64,000 bases of DNA, taken from positions 186,001 to 250,000 of the forward strand of contig JACPIT010000001.1 of the NCBI GenBank assembly GCA_016187945.1. The letters are read 5' to 3'. Position 1 is the stretch's first letter. Every line of letters begins with the position of its first letter. This DNA is from Opitutia bacterium (GTDB taxonomy: Bacteria > Verrucomicrobiota > Verrucomicrobiia > Opitutales > Opitutaceae). Positions 31,308-40,624 of this stretch are shown here, in pieces. The notes under the pieces were generated by a model. It was not told the origin of the DNA and made no database searches. It was given only the letters and a program-made list of their open reading frames with translations. A program made the translations under genes and the position numbers.

Positions 31308-31699
31308 AAATCCTCATCATCGAAGACGATCCCGTCAGCCTGAAACTCGCCAGCGAAGTCCTGCAGACCGGAGGCCATGTGATCATGCTCGCGGCTTCGG
31401 CGGATCAGGCGATCCGCTCCATCAACGCGGTCTTGCCCGACGTCATTCTGCTGGATTTGCGCCTGCCGGGCATTAAAGGCCTCGGCGTCGCGCGGCAATG
31501 CCGCGAGGAACCCGCCACGCACGATGTCCCAATCATCGCCGTCACCGCGTTTTCGAACGACTACGGAAGGGCGGACGCGCTGAAGGCCGGGTGCGACGCC
31601 TACCTCGTCAAGCCCATCAACACCCGCACGCTGCTGCAGCAAGTCGAGGAAGTCGTCGCCACCAAGGCCCGCACGACCGCTGCGACCCTCAGGCCGTGA
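31304..31699 (+). CDS. Stand-alone receiver
   Basis: The protein has 131 residues: IIEDDPVSLKL, phosphoacceptor in VILLDLRLPGIKG and lysine in YLVKPINTRTLL. No output domain. It is a second lone receiver in the phosphorelay operon and is overlapped by the GTG start of the next gene. Confidence 0.9.
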   Translation: MKILIIEDDPVSLKLASEVLQTGGHVIMLAASADQAIRSINAVLPDVILLDLRLPGIKGLGVARQCREEPATHDVPIIAVTAFSNDYGRADALKAGCDAYLVKPINTRTLLQQVEEVVATKARTTAATLRP

Positions 31700-32499
31700 A
31701 TATTCTCGTCGCCGACGACCACCCCACGAATCGAAAACTCCTTCGCGCCCAGCTCGAGGCGAAGGGATTTGGGGTGACCGAGGCCGCTGACGGTGTCGAG
31801 GCGCTGCAAATCCTCGCGGACGGCTCCTTCGACGCCGTCATTTCCGACATTCTGATGCCCCGAATGGATGGCTACCGCTTCTGCCACGAAGTGCGCAGGA
31901 GCGCCGCGTGGTCCAGCCTGCCGTTCATCCTTTACAGCAGCACCTACAACTCTCCCGCGGACGTGAAGCTGAGCAGCACCGTCGGGGCCAATCAATTCAT
32001 CGCCAAGCCAGCGCCCGTGGATGCGCTCGTCGGTGCGTTGCAGCTCGCGATCGGACGGCGCGCCTCCCGGTCCTCGGAACTGCCTGGCGAGACCACGGTG
32101 CTCAAGCAATACAGCGCGGTGCTCGTGGCCAAGCTGGAGGAAAAGAACCGCGAACTCCAGGAGACGCTCGAAGTCCTGCAACGCGCGCATGATCGGATTG
32201 CGGGGTTGAACGCCGAGCTCGAACGCCGCGTGGCGGAGCGCACGGCCGAGCTTTCCGCGGCGAACACCGTCCTGCAACGTGCACTCGACGAGGTCAAACA
32301 GTTGTCCGGACTCATCCCGATCTGCGCCGGCTGCAAAAAAATCCGCGACGAAAAGGACTACTGGCTGAGCGTGGAGGCCTACCTCAGCGCCCACACGCAC
32401 GCGAAATTCAGCCACGGACTGTGCCCCGATTGTTACGCCCGGCAGGTGGCAGACATCAACCGGTTGCTGAATGGCCCCCCGCCTGCAATGTCATCATGA
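31696..32499 (+). CDS. Receiver, coiled coil and Cys-rich C-terminal domain
   Basis: The protein has 267 residues from a GTG start overlapping the previous stop. The receiver (1-125) has Asp51 in ISDILMPRMDG and lysine in FIAKPAPV. A coiled coil spans about 135-210 (KLEEKNRELQETLEVL and similar). The tail contains ICAGCKKIRDEKDYWLSVE and SHGLCPDCYARQV, a four-cysteine module that occurs at the ends of many bacterial signalling proteins and probably binds zinc. Its receiver is paralogous to that of the next gene. Confidence 0.85.
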   Translation: MNILVADDHPTNRKLLRAQLEAKGFGVTEAADGVEALQILADGSFDAVISDILMPRMDGYRFCHEVRRSAAWSSLPFILYSSTYNSPADVKLSSTVGANQFIAKPAPVDALVGALQLAIGRRASRSSELPGETTVLKQYSAVLVAKLEEKNRELQETLEVLQRAHDRIAGLNAELERRVAERTAELSAANTVLQRALDEVKQLSGLIPICAGCKKIRDEKDYWLSVEAYLSAHTHAKFSHGLCPDCYARQVADINRLLNGPPPAMSS

Positions 32500-33620
32500 A
32501 GATCCTCGTCGCCGACGATCACGCCACCAATCGCAAGCTGCTCGGTATCCAGCTTGAGGCGGAGGGACACACGATCCTCGAGGCCTCTGACGGTCGCGAA
32601 GCACTCGCGTTGCTCGAACGCGAGACGGTCGACGCGATCATTTCCGACATCCTGATGCCGAACATGGACGGCTTCCTCTTCTGTCACGAGGTCCGCCGCA
32701 ACAAGAAATGGCACAACGTCCCCATCATCATCTATACGGCCACCTATACCTCACCGGGCGATGAGAAGCTTGCGCGGATACTGGGCGCGGACAAATACCT
32801 GCGAAAACCGAGCACGCCGGGAGAGATCATGGCTGCGCTGCATGATGTCACGCGGACCGGGCTTTCGCACCAGCCAGCCCCGGCCGAAACGATGGACGAA
32901 CTCACCGTCATGCGGGATTACAACGCCCGGCTTGTTGATAAATTGGAAGACAGGAACATCGAGCTCGAGAGTGCCACCGCTAGATTGGAAAAGGAGAAGG
33001 ATCGCTTCCGTCAATTGGCCGACCACATCGACGAACTGTTCTGGGTGATGGCGCTCGACCGCCGGGAATTGCTCTATGCGAGTCCAGCCTATGAAAAAAT
33101 CATGGGACGCCCTTTGCGCGAACTTCAGGCCAAACCGGCTGTTTGGTTCGATGCGATCTGGGCGGAGGACCGGCCGCTCGTGGTAGCCAGTCTGGAGCGG
33201 ATCGCGGCGGGTGAGAACACCCAGCTCGAATGTCGGATCGTGCGGCCGGATGGCACGCTTCGTTGGGTCCGCAGCCGGGGCTTTCCCGTGCGCGATGAAG
33301 ACGGGGCGATCAGCCGCTGCGTCGGCATTCTGTCCGACATCACCGAGCGAAAAGTGCTGGAGGAAAAATTTCGCCGAGCCCAGCGGTTGGAAGCCATCGG
33401 CATGTTGTCCAGCGGTGTCTCCCACGACCTGAACAACATCCTGGCGCCGATTCTCATGGCCGCTGGGCTTCTGAAGGCGAAACTGACCGAACCGCGCGAC
33501 CGCGATATCCTGGCGTTGGTGGAGCGGGGGCGCAGCGCGGCGCGAGCGTGGTCCGGCAATTGTTGGCTCTCAGTCGAGGCGCCGAGGGGGCGCCCATCAG
33601 CCTCCAGCCGCAACACCTGA
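32496..33620 (+). CDS. Hybrid kinase, N-terminal part (receiver, PAS, HisKA); frameshifted
   Basis: The frame gives 374 residues. Receiver 1-125 has Asp51 in ISDILMPNMDG; a coiled coil precedes PAS (about 185-290: MALDRRELLYASPAYEKIMGR, then GTLRWVRSRGFPV). HisKA follows with SSGVSHDLNNILAPILMA, an H-D-x-N type box. After VERGRSAA the frame degenerates and ends in unrelated sequence, while the expected continuation ([10 protein letters not shown]) is found in another frame from 33548. A one-base loss near 33530-33545 would explain this. It may be a real lesion or an assembly error. Confidence 0.8.
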   Translation: MKILVADDHATNRKLLGIQLEAEGHTILEASDGREALALLERETVDAIISDILMPNMDGFLFCHEVRRNKKWHNVPIIIYTATYTSPGDEKLARILGADKYLRKPSTPGEIMAALHDVTRTGLSHQPAPAETMDELTVMRDYNARLVDKLEDRNIELESATARLEKEKDRFRQLADHIDELFWVMALDRRELLYASPAYEKIMGRPLRELQAKPAVWFDAIWAEDRPLVVASLERIAAGENTQLECRIVRPDGTLRWVRSRGFPVRDEDGAISRCVGILSDITERKVLEEKFRRAQRLEAIGMLSSGVSHDLNNILAPILMAAGLLKAKLTEPRDRDILALVERGRSAARAWSGNCWLSVEAPRGRPSASSRNT

Positions 33621-34537
33621 TCAAGGAACTGGTGCATTTGATGGAGGAGACCTTCCCGCGTAACCTTACGATCGAGCACCACGCGTCCGCCGGAGTTTGG
33701 AACGTGGTGGCCGACGCGACGCAACTGCACCAAGTGCTGTTGAACCTCTGCGTCAACGCCCGCGACGCCATGCCCGCCGGCGGACGGTTGTCGCTCACCG
33801 CGGAGAATCGGCAATTGGAAGCGGCCGAAACCCGATTCCAAGGCGGCGCCGAGCCGGGCCCCTATGTGGTGCTGACTGTCGCCGACACCGGTTGCGGCAT
33901 CGCACCGGAAATCACATCCAAGATCTTCGATCCCTTCTTCACCACCAAGCCCCCGGGCATCGGCACCGGACTCGGCCTGGCCACCGTCATGGACATTGTC
34001 GTCCACTATAATGGATTCGTGACCGTGGACAGCGAACCCGGGCGGGGCACGACGTTTCGGGTCCACCTGCCAGCGACGGCGATCGCTGCCGACGCGACAC
34101 CGAGCACGCCGGCGGCCCCGATCACCGCCGGACGAAACGAACTCATCCTGATCGTCGATGACGAGGCGTCCATCCGGGAGACTCTACAGTTGATTCTCGA
34201 AGGTCATCGCTACCGGGTGTTGACCGCCGTCAACGGCGAGGAGGCGATCAAATGCTTCCTCCTGCATCGTGGCGAAGTGCGGGCCGTGGTGGCTGACGTG
34301 ATGATGCCCGTCATGGGCGGAGTGGAAATGATCCACGCGCTCCGCATTCTTGAACCCGGCCTCAGAGTGATCGCCACCAGCGGGCTGGAGCAGGCGAACG
34401 CCTGCCGCGACATGGCAGCATTGGGCGTCACGGAATTTCTGGCCAAACCGGTCACACCTCTGCTGCTGATGGGGGCGATCGCCCGGGTGCTGGCGAAGAG
34501 CGCTTCCGAAACGCGCGCGTCACCCGTCGTCGCCTGA
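33548..34537 (+). CDS. Hybrid kinase, C-terminal part (HATPase and receiver); frameshifted
   Basis: The frame gives 329 residues from a GTG at 33548. It begins inside what should be the HisKA domain ([13 protein letters not shown]) and contains HATPase boxes [45 protein letters not shown] and then a receiver with [11 protein letters not shown], phosphoacceptor in [12 protein letters not shown] and lysine in FLAKPVTPL. With the previous gene it would make a receiver-PAS-HisKA-HATPase-receiver protein of about 680 residues. It cannot work alone as a kinase because the histidine lies in the other part. Confidence 0.82.
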   Translation: MVRQLLALSRGAEGAPISLQPQHLIKELVHLMEETFPRNLTIEHHASAGVWNVVADATQLHQVLLNLCVNARDAMPAGGRLSLTAENRQLEAAETRFQGGAEPGPYVVLTVADTGCGIAPEITSKIFDPFFTTKPPGIGTGLGLATVMDIVVHYNGFVTVDSEPGRGTTFRVHLPATAIAADATPSTPAAPITAGRNELILIVDDEASIRETLQLILEGHRYRVLTAVNGEEAIKCFLLHRGEVRAVVADVMMPVMGGVEMIHALRILEPGLRVIATSGLEQANACRDMAALGVTEFLAKPVTPLLLMGAIARVLAKSASETRASPVVA

Positions 34538-34608
34538 GGAGCGTTACGACCACGGCGCGATCCGCCGGCGTTTTCCGCAAGCGCCGCGTGCGTGCCTGCG
34601 GTGCGGGA

Positions 34609-34635
34609 GTAGGGCCGGTCTCCGACCGGCGTTAC
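34609..34635 (+). repeat. Single GTAG REP hairpin, GCCGGTC class
   Basis: GTAGGGCCGGTC and its partner GACCGGCGTTAC form one hairpin at the convergent end of the kinase operon and the MATE gene. Confidence 0.7.
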
Positions 34636-36027
34636 TCACACTTCCGCCACCATCGGCAGCACGCCGCCCTTTGCCACTGCGTCGCGGCTGCGCTGCGCGT
34701 GGGGCAGCCAAGAACGCTTACGCCAGCGCTGAAGCATGATGAGGCCGCGCGCCCATTCCTCGACCATCATCGCGATCCAGACGCCCGGCAGACCCCACCC
34801 GAGTTTCAAGCCGAAGAGCCAGCACAGCGGCACGCTGAAGCACCATTGCGAGAAGATGGCGATCGAGATCGGGAAGCGTGCATCGCCCGTGGCGCGAAGC
34901 GCGTTGATGATGACGATATTCAGGACGCGTCCGGGTTCGTAGGGAATCGAAAGCCGCAGCAACAACACGCCGCCCGCGATCACGATCGGGTCGTGCGAGA
35001 ACAGGCCCAGGAGTTGCGAGCCGAACAGCGCCACCGCCACGATCGCGGTCGTCGCGATCGCGAAGCCGATGCGCACGCTTCGCAGCACCTCACGATACGC
35101 CCGGGCGAAATCGCCCGCGCCGACGAGGCGGCCGACGTAGAGCTCAGTGCCGAGGCCGAGCGCGATCGAGAAGAGGATCACGAGCAACTGCACCTGCCGC
35201 GTGTAAGTCATCATCGCCAGACTCTCGGAACCCATGCGCGCCACGAAGCTCGTGATGACCATCAGCGATACCCAGTAACTCATGTGCTCGCCCGCCGCCG
35301 GCAGGCCGATGTGCAGGATGCGTTTGATGCGATCGAGGTTGAACTCGACGAAATCCTTCGCGCGCAGCATCAGGTGCAGGCGGCGATCGAGCAGAATCCA
35401 CAGGATGACGCTGGCGACCACACGGCTGAAGACCGACGCCAGCGCGACGCCGGTCACGCCCATCTTCGGCGCGCCGAACAGCCCGAAGAGCAGCACGCAA
35501 CTGCATGCGATATTGATGATGTTCTGGAGCGTGGTGACCACCATCGCGTCGCGCGTGTGGCCGTGCGCGCGCAGCGACGCGCCGAGCGAGACGTTCATCG
35601 ACTCCATGAACAGCGTGCCGCCCATCAGCGTGAGGAACGGCCGCGCGTGCACCATCAACTCGTCCGGCAACTGCATCAGCCGCAGCAACGGCGTCGCGCA
35701 CGTGAACGCCACAATGCTCAACACGAGACCGATCCACGTGTTCACGGCGATGGCGGTCGTGACGATCTTCTCCGCGCCCTTCGCGTCGCCGGCGCCGACG
35801 TGATGCGTGATGACGACGCTCGCACCGACGCCGATGAAATTGAAGCAGATCAGCGCCAGCACCACGAACTGGTTGGCGACGCCGAGCGCCGCCACCGCGC
35901 CGTCCGAGACATGGCTGACCATGAACGTGTCGACGACGCCGATGAGAATGCGCAACGACTGCTCGATGAAGATCGGCCAGGCGATCTGCAACAGAGTCGG
36001 CGCCGGTTTGGTGCTGGTTGAGTTCAT
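34636..36027 (-). CDS. MATE-family efflux transporter
   Basis: The protein has 463 residues and about twelve hydrophobic helices. The MATE fold is recognised from LLQIAWPIFIEQSLRILIGVVDTF near the start, SDGAVAALGVANQ, HHVGAGDAKGAEKIV and, in the second half, MSYWVSLMVITSFVARMGSE. Members export drugs or metabolites in exchange for Na+ or H+. The substrate is unknown. It is monocistronic and upstream lie three palindromic repeats. Confidence 0.92.
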   Translation of the reverse strand: MNSTSTKPAPTLLQIAWPIFIEQSLRILIGVVDTFMVSHVSDGAVAALGVANQFVVLALICFNFIGVGASVVITHHVGAGDAKGAEKIVTTAIAVNTWIGLVLSIVAFTCATPLLRLMQLPDELMVHARPFLTLMGGTLFMESMNVSLGASLRAHGHTRDAMVVTTLQNIINIACSCVLLFGLFGAPKMGVTGVALASVFSRVVASVILWILLDRRLHLMLRAKDFVEFNLDRIKRILHIGLPAAGEHMSYWVSLMVITSFVARMGSESLAMMTYTRQVQLLVILFSIALGLGTELYVGRLVGAGDFARAYREVLRSVRIGFAIATTAIVAVALFGSQLLGLFSHDPIVIAGGVLLLRLSIPYEPGRVLNIVIINALRATGDARFPISIAIFSQWCFSVPLCWLFGLKLGWGLPGVWIAMMVEEWARGLIMLQRWRKRSWLPHAQRSRDAVAKGGVLPMVAEV

Positions 36028-36132
36028 CCCGCGGGAGAAACCACAGACAGCCAGCGCCGCGCCAAGACAAGGCGAATTCCCGTCAAGGGGTAGAGCGCGG
36101 ACGGACGATCGTCGGCGCGGAGCGCTTTCGGT

Positions 36133-36205
36133 GTAGCAGCCGACGTGAGGAAGCTGGCGGGAGAATCGCGCCCGTCGACTCCAGCCTCCTTACGTCGGCT
36201 GCTAC
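36133..36205. repeat. Paired GTAG REP, GCAGCCGACGT class
   Basis: GTAGCAGCCGACGTGAGGAAG faces the inverse CCTTACGTCGGCTGCTAC. It is the first of three repeat blocks that fill the 374-bp MATE-holB spacer. Confidence 0.8.
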
Positions 36206-36247
36206 GACCAAAGCACGATACGGCCGGACGTCGCCGGCGGTCCGGTT

Positions 36248-36405
36248 GTAGGAGCGGCTTTATGCCGCGATTCGGACGCGGCGCGCGCTGCGCAGCAATC
36301 GCGGCGTAAAGCCGCTCCTACAGTTCACGCTGCGATCGCTCGGAGTAGCGCGGTGCTTCAGCCTGCGCCGGGCGATTTTCGACGCGGGCTGAAGCACCGC
36401 GCTAC
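36248..36405 (-). repeat. 158-bp composite REP element, copy 1 (inverted)
   Basis: It contains a TGTAGGAGCGGCTTTA-class pair (36248-36321) and a GTAGCGCGGTGCTTCAGC-class pair (36345-36405). In inverted orientation it matches 40423-40580 and 45651-45808 in order, linker and exact length. Its last bases provide the TAG stop codon of holB (36402-36404). Confidence 0.8.
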
Positions 36406-37334
36406 CGCCGGCTCCATATCCGCAGCGAGCTCAGCAGGAAATTCTCCAGCGCAGCCGCTTCGTTCAGGTTCAGGCGCAGCAGGCCGACGTCGTGCTCGAG
36501 TTGCGCGATCGCGGCGACCACCGCGCGACGCGCGACTTCGTCGCCAGTCGCGAGGCGCGCTTGGGCGAACTGCCGCGTCGCGTGTTCGAGTTCGGCGAAG
36601 AGTTTCAGACGGATGCCGTTCGTGATGCCGGTCTGGATCGCGTCGACTTCGTCGTCGTCGAGATCGTCGGGGAGTTTTTCCTTCTGCTGTTTCCACGCCT
36701 GGTCGGTGGCGGCGGAAAGCACGGCGTTGAAGCGCGTCACGAGGCCGTAGACGCTGAGCACCTGGTCGGCGACGGCGCGTTTGTCGGCGGCGCCTTCGGC
36801 GAGTTTGCCGAGCCACGCGGCGTAATCCGCCCGGGCGGACTTCCATTTTTCGACGAGGTCGGGCTCGCAACCGGCAAGCGCCTCGGCGCCGGAGTCGGTG
36901 AAGCGGAAGTGCAGGCAGCGGCTGCGGATCGTCGTGAGCAGCGAATAGGGGCGCGTCGTGAGCAGCAGGATCGCGGTGCTCGCGGGCGGCTCTTCGAGCG
37001 TCTTGAGGAAAATGTTCGCCGCGGCGACGTTCATGCGGTCGGCCTCGTAGACGACGGCGACTTTGCGGTGCGAGACTTGTGGCGAGACCTGGATGCGGTT
37101 GATGAGGTCGCGCGTGGCGTCGGCGCCGATCTGGCGCATTTTGCCGGCGGGGCGGAGCGCGAAGAAATCCGGGTGGTGCTTCGGCGCGAAATACTGGCTG
37201 GGGTCGCGCGGATCGTTGAGCAGGCGGTCGGCGATGCCGTGGGCGACGTTGGCGAGCGTGCCGAGGTTCTCGCCGTGGAGCAGCAGGCTGTTGGCGAGGC
37301 GGCGGCGCTCGATGGCGCGCTCGATCACCGACAC
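36402..37334 (-). CDS. holB: DNA polymerase III delta-prime subunit
   Basis: The protein has 310 residues, a clamp-loader AAA+ protein. Features are LLLHGENLGTLANVA in place of a strict Walker A, KHHPDFFALRP, KVAVVYEADRMNVAAANIFLKTLEEPP (the typical delta-prime segment) and ILLLTTRPYSLLTTIRSRC with the SRC arginine finger. It helps load the sliding clamp. The stop codon lies inside a palindromic repeat. The tmk gene is the next upstream gene on the same strand, a common pairing. Confidence 0.9.
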   Translation of the reverse strand: MSVIERAIERRRLANSLLLHGENLGTLANVAHGIADRLLNDPRDPSQYFAPKHHPDFFALRPAGKMRQIGADATRDLINRIQVSPQVSHRKVAVVYEADRMNVAAANIFLKTLEEPPASTAILLLTTRPYSLLTTIRSRCLHFRFTDSGAEALAGCEPDLVEKWKSARADYAAWLGKLAEGAADKRAVADQVLSVYGLVTRFNAVLSAATDQAWKQQKEKLPDDLDDDEVDAIQTGITNGIRLKLFAELEHATRQFAQARLATGDEVARRAVVAAIAQLEHDVGLLRLNLNEAAALENFLLSSLRIWSRR

Positions 37335-37455
37335 GGCAGGCGTGCCGACGAGGGCTTCGGGCCAGGGAGTTGGTGCAGCGGAGGACAGGGGAGGTCGGAG
37401 GACGGTGGACTGAGGACGGAGTGCGAAAGCTGAGATCGGAGGCTCGCGGCTTGTT

Positions 37456-37524
37456 GTAGGAGCGGCTTTATGCCGCGATTCGATCGCGAGGGCGGCTGCG
37501 GTCGCGGCGTAAAGCCGCTCCTAC
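37456..37524. repeat. Paired GTAG REP, GAGCGGCTTTA class
   Basis: TGTAGGAGCGGCTTTATGCC faces GGCGTAAAGCCGCTCCTAC. It is the half-element of the 158-bp composite, standing alone between holB and tmk. Confidence 0.8.
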
Positions 37525-37549
37525 AGGCACGCACCGATCGCCGAGCGCA

Positions 37550-38212
37550 TCACGCCGGCTGGAGATCGAGGAGGCGCAGTTGCACGGCGCCCCAGATTTG
37601 CTCTTCGAGGGCGTTGGGCGATTGGGTGCCGTCGATCACGACGACGCGCTCGGGCCATTGGCGGGCGAGGAGCAGGTAGCCTTCGCGGACCTTGTCGTAG
37701 AACTCGATGTTCTCGCGCTCCATGCGGTCGGGCAGGTCGGAGGCGCGCTGGCGGACGCGTTGCAAGCTCACCTCGGTCGGCACGTCGATCACGATCGTGA
37801 GGTGCGGCATGACGTTGCCCACGGCGAAGCGGTTGATCTGGTTCACCGGGTCGGGCGCGAGGTTGCGCGCGACGCCCTGGTAGACGGTCGACGAGTCGAG
37901 GTAACGATCGCTCAGCACGACGGCGCCGCGGAGGAGGGCCGGGGCGATGACTTCGCGGACGAGCTGCGCGCGGGCGGCGGTGAAGAGCAGCAGCTCCGTC
38001 TCGGCGCACATCTCGTCGCCGCGGTGATTGTGGATGAGAATGTTTCGGATCTGCTCGCCGATCTCGGTGCCGCCGGGCTCGCGGGTGGCGACGACTTCGC
38101 GGCCGAGTTTCTGGAGGTGTTCGGCGAGACGGGCGATCTGCGTGGATTTGCCGGCGCCCTCGGAGCCCTCGAACGAGATGAGTTTGCCGGCGAGTTTGTT
38201 CTTCGTGGCCAT
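37550..38212 (-). CDS. tmk: Thymidylate kinase
   Basis: The protein has 220 residues from the ATG at 38212. The P-loop is FEGSEGAGKSTQ, the DRY-type motif is LSDRYLDSSTVYQGVARNL, and REPGGTEIGEQIR is the usual TMP-binding segment. It phosphorylates dTMP to dTDP. It is upstream of holB on the same strand with one palindromic repeat pair between them. The next gene on the other side is divergent (exbB-like). Confidence 0.95.
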   Translation of the reverse strand: MATKNKLAGKLISFEGSEGAGKSTQIARLAEHLQKLGREVVATREPGGTEIGEQIRNILIHNHRGDEMCAETELLLFTAARAQLVREVIAPALLRGAVVLSDRYLDSSTVYQGVARNLAPDPVNQINRFAVGNVMPHLTIVIDVPTEVSLQRVRQRASDLPDRMERENIEFYDKVREGYLLLARQWPERVVVIDGTQSPNALEEQIWGAVQLRLLDLQPA

Positions 38213-38332
38213 AAAATTGGGAGTGCCGGATACGAAACCTTTCACGCCGATTCTCGGCAACCAGAATTCCGTGCGCCAGCGGGAGGAAACCCCTTGATTG
38301 CGCCGGAGAATCGCGCCAACACTCGGCCCGTC

Positions 38333-39040
38333 ATGCTCAGCCTTGCCTCGGCTCCGCTTTTTCTCGCCACCACCAACATCGTCGAAGTCTTCGCCCGCTG
38401 CGATCCCGTCGGACAAGTCATCACCACCGTGCTGCTGATCTTCAGCGTGTTCGCGTGGTCGGTGATGCTCGGGAAAAACTCCGAGCTGAACAAGCTGCGC
38501 CACCGCAATCACCAGTTCGAGCAACGCCTCCGCGAAGAGCGCAAGCTGCTCGATCTGCCCGAGTCGTTCCGCAACATGCGGGCGATCCCCTACGCGGACC
38601 TGTTCGCCGACGGTTCGGAATCCTACTGGCGCGCCGCCGCCATCGGCAAAGAGAAGGGCGACGACTCGCTGCACGCGCGCCTCGAGCACGCGGAAAACGG
38701 CATCGCCCGCGCGCTCGCGCGCCAGGTGCTCCGCTACGAGGAGAACATGGTGTGGCTCGCGACGATGGTCACCGTCGCGCCGTTCATGGGACTGCTCGGC
38801 ACCGTGTGGGGCGTCATGGAGGCCTTCAGCGCTGTCTCGGTCATGCAGACCGCGAGCATCCAGACGCTCGCGCCCGGCGTCTCCGCCGCGCTCCTCACGA
38901 CGATCGCCGGCCTCGTGGTGGCGATCCCGTCCGTCGTGGGCTACAATGTCCTGTTGAACAAAACCAAGACGCTCACGACCGAGATCGAGAATTACGCGAG
39001 CTCGCTCGCCGACCGCATCGAACTCGAGATGCAGAAGTAA
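38333..39040 (+). CDS. ExbB/TolQ-family proton channel protein
   Basis: The protein has 235 residues with three membrane helices: one near 25-45 and two near 140-205 (VWLATMVTVAPFMGLLGTVWGVMEAF and ISAALLTTIAGLVVAIP-like). The conserved GLLGTVWGV and SAALLTTIAGL motifs mark the MotA/TolQ/ExbB family. With ExbD-like and TonB/TolA-like proteins downstream it should form a proton-driven motor in the inner membrane. TolQ versus ExbB cannot be decided. Confidence 0.9.
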   Translation: MLSLASAPLFLATTNIVEVFARCDPVGQVITTVLLIFSVFAWSVMLGKNSELNKLRHRNHQFEQRLREERKLLDLPESFRNMRAIPYADLFADGSESYWRAAAIGKEKGDDSLHARLEHAENGIARALARQVLRYEENMVWLATMVTVAPFMGLLGTVWGVMEAFSAVSVMQTASIQTLAPGVSAALLTTIAGLVVAIPSVVGYNVLLNKTKTLTTEIENYASSLADRIELEMQK

Positions 39041-39053
39041 GGGAGCAACCGCC

Positions 39054-39482
39054 ATGGCCCGCACCTTCCGCCGCCCGCGCGCTGCGCATCCGATCTCGGA
39101 GCTGAACGTCACCAACCTCATCGACCTGGCGTTCACGCTCCTGATCATCTTCATGATCTCGACGCCGCTGATCCAGTCGGAGCAGACCGTCGCCGTTAAC
39201 CTGCCCGTGGAGTCGAAGAGCGAGCAATCGCGCCCGGACAAGGATACGCGTTTCGAGACGATCACGATCAAGTCCGACGGCACCTGCACGCTCGCCGGCA
39301 AGACCGTGCTCATCGCCAATCTCAAGAAATCCCTCGCCACTTACGCCGCCGAGGCGAAGCCGCCGGTCTTCCGCATCCGCATGGACCAGAAGGCCACCGC
39401 GCAGCACTTCATCAGCGTCATGGACGCGCTGAAACAAAACGGCCTCTCGAAAATCACCTTCGACACCCAGACCGGCTCCTGA
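39054..39482 (+). CDS. ExbD/TolR-family protein
   Basis: The protein has 142 residues with one membrane helix near 18-42. The family motif NVTNLIDLAFTLLIIFMISTPL carries the proton-binding Asp. The periplasmic part (about 45-142) has a typical ExbD/TolR fold (ITIKSDGTCTLAGKTV). It lies 13 bp after the ExbB-like gene and 6 bp before the TonB/TolA-like gene. Confidence 0.92.
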   Translation: MARTFRRPRAAHPISELNVTNLIDLAFTLLIIFMISTPLIQSEQTVAVNLPVESKSEQSRPDKDTRFETITIKSDGTCTLAGKTVLIANLKKSLATYAAEAKPPVFRIRMDQKATAQHFISVMDALKQNGLSKITFDTQTGS

Positions 39483-39488
39483 GCGCCG

Positions 39489-40412
39489 ATGCGCGCGAAC
39501 TCGCCCAGTGCCATCTTCGCCTCGCTGCTGCTGCACGCAACGGTGGCCGGGATCATTGCGGGACTTTCGTTCTACATTGCGCAGGTGCAGCAACAGCAGC
39601 GTCCGCCGGTCATCTTCGATCTCGTCGCCGGTCCGCCGACCGCGCCCGAGCAACTCGTCGCGCCCGCGCTCGGCAACACGCTCACGGCGCCGAAGGTCGC
39701 GCCGAAGATTAACGAGCCGATGCGCCAGCCGGAAGTCGCGCCCGAGCCCGAGCCGGAGCAGACGGTCGAAACGGTGAAAGCCGCGCCGGTCGAAGAATCC
39801 GTTCCGACGCCGCCGAAGGAAACGCCGAAGCCGAAGCAAAAGGTGAAGGAAGTCCCGAAGCCGAAACAGCCGCTCTCGAAGGACGCGAAGGCGGTGGCAA
39901 ACCAGCTCGACCGCAAGCGGATGGTTTCCTACCTGAACGAGAAGAAGAAAATCGACCGCGAGATCGCGAAGCAGGAAGCCGCCCGCCGAGCCGCCGAAGC
40001 GCGCGCCGCGAAGGCCGCCGCCGGCGTGAAAGGCGTCGACGTCGAAGGCATCCGCGAAGGCGTCATCGGCGGCTCGCCGACAAACAAGAAAGGCGGCGGC
40101 AGCGGCAAAGCGCTCTCGCGCGAGGAAGCCGACGCGTTGCGCGTTTATCAGGCTCTGCTGAAAAACGAGCTGCAGGGAATCTTCGACGAATTGAAACCGA
40201 CCGGCCTGGCCGACTCGCTGAATGCCGACGTGTCCTTTCTCGTCGCTGCGAGCGGCGAAGTGGGCAACGTGCGCATCACACGCTCGTCGGGCAATGCGGA
40301 GTTCGATCAAGCGGTGCTCGCCACTTTCCGAAAACTGGTGTGGAGCAAACGCCGCCCCGACGGACGCAGCAACACCTGGGAGCTGACGTTCCGCATGCGC
40401 GACCTCGACTGA
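39489..40412 (+). CDS. TonB/TolA-like energy transducer
   Basis: The protein has 307 residues. One N-terminal helix (SLLLHATVAGIIAGLSFYIA) is followed by a Pro/Glu/Lys-rich linker with PEPEPEQTVE and PKPKQKVKEVPKPKQ, an Ala/Lys-rich helical part, then a C-terminal TonB-like domain (SFLVAASGEVGNVRITRSSGNAEFDQAVLATF). The Ala/Arg/Lys-rich helix resembles TolA. It completes an ExbB-ExbD-transducer operon. A second TonB-like protein is encoded at 21.5 kb without a motor pair. Confidence 0.88.
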   Translation: MRANSPSAIFASLLLHATVAGIIAGLSFYIAQVQQQQRPPVIFDLVAGPPTAPEQLVAPALGNTLTAPKVAPKINEPMRQPEVAPEPEPEQTVETVKAAPVEESVPTPPKETPKPKQKVKEVPKPKQPLSKDAKAVANQLDRKRMVSYLNEKKKIDREIAKQEAARRAAEARAAKAAAGVKGVDVEGIREGVIGGSPTNKKGGGSGKALSREEADALRVYQALLKNELQGIFDELKPTGLADSLNADVSFLVAASGEVGNVRITRSSGNAEFDQAVLATFRKLVWSKRRPDGRSNTWELTFRMRDLD

Positions 40413-40422
40413 GGATGGCGAC

Positions 40423-40580
40423 GGAGCGCGGTGCTTCAGCCCGCGCTCAGCATTTCCGGCGCGGGCTACAGCACCGCGCTACTCCAATCCCTCGCTCGCG
40501 TGAACTGTAGGAGCGGCTTTACGCCGCGATTGCAGCGAGGCGCATGCCGCGTCCGAATCGCGGCGTAAAGCCGCTCCTTG
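40423..40580 (+). repeat. 158-bp composite REP element, copy 2
   Basis: A GGAGCGCGGTGCTTCAGC-class pair is linked by TCCAATCCCTCGCTCGCGTG to a GTAGGAGCGGCTTTA-class pair. Same order and length as 45651-45808. The right terminus is slightly eroded. Confidence 0.85.
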
Positions 40581-40624
40581 TTGCTACAAGTTCAACACCT
40601 CTGGCGTTGCGCCGCGCGCCGCTC

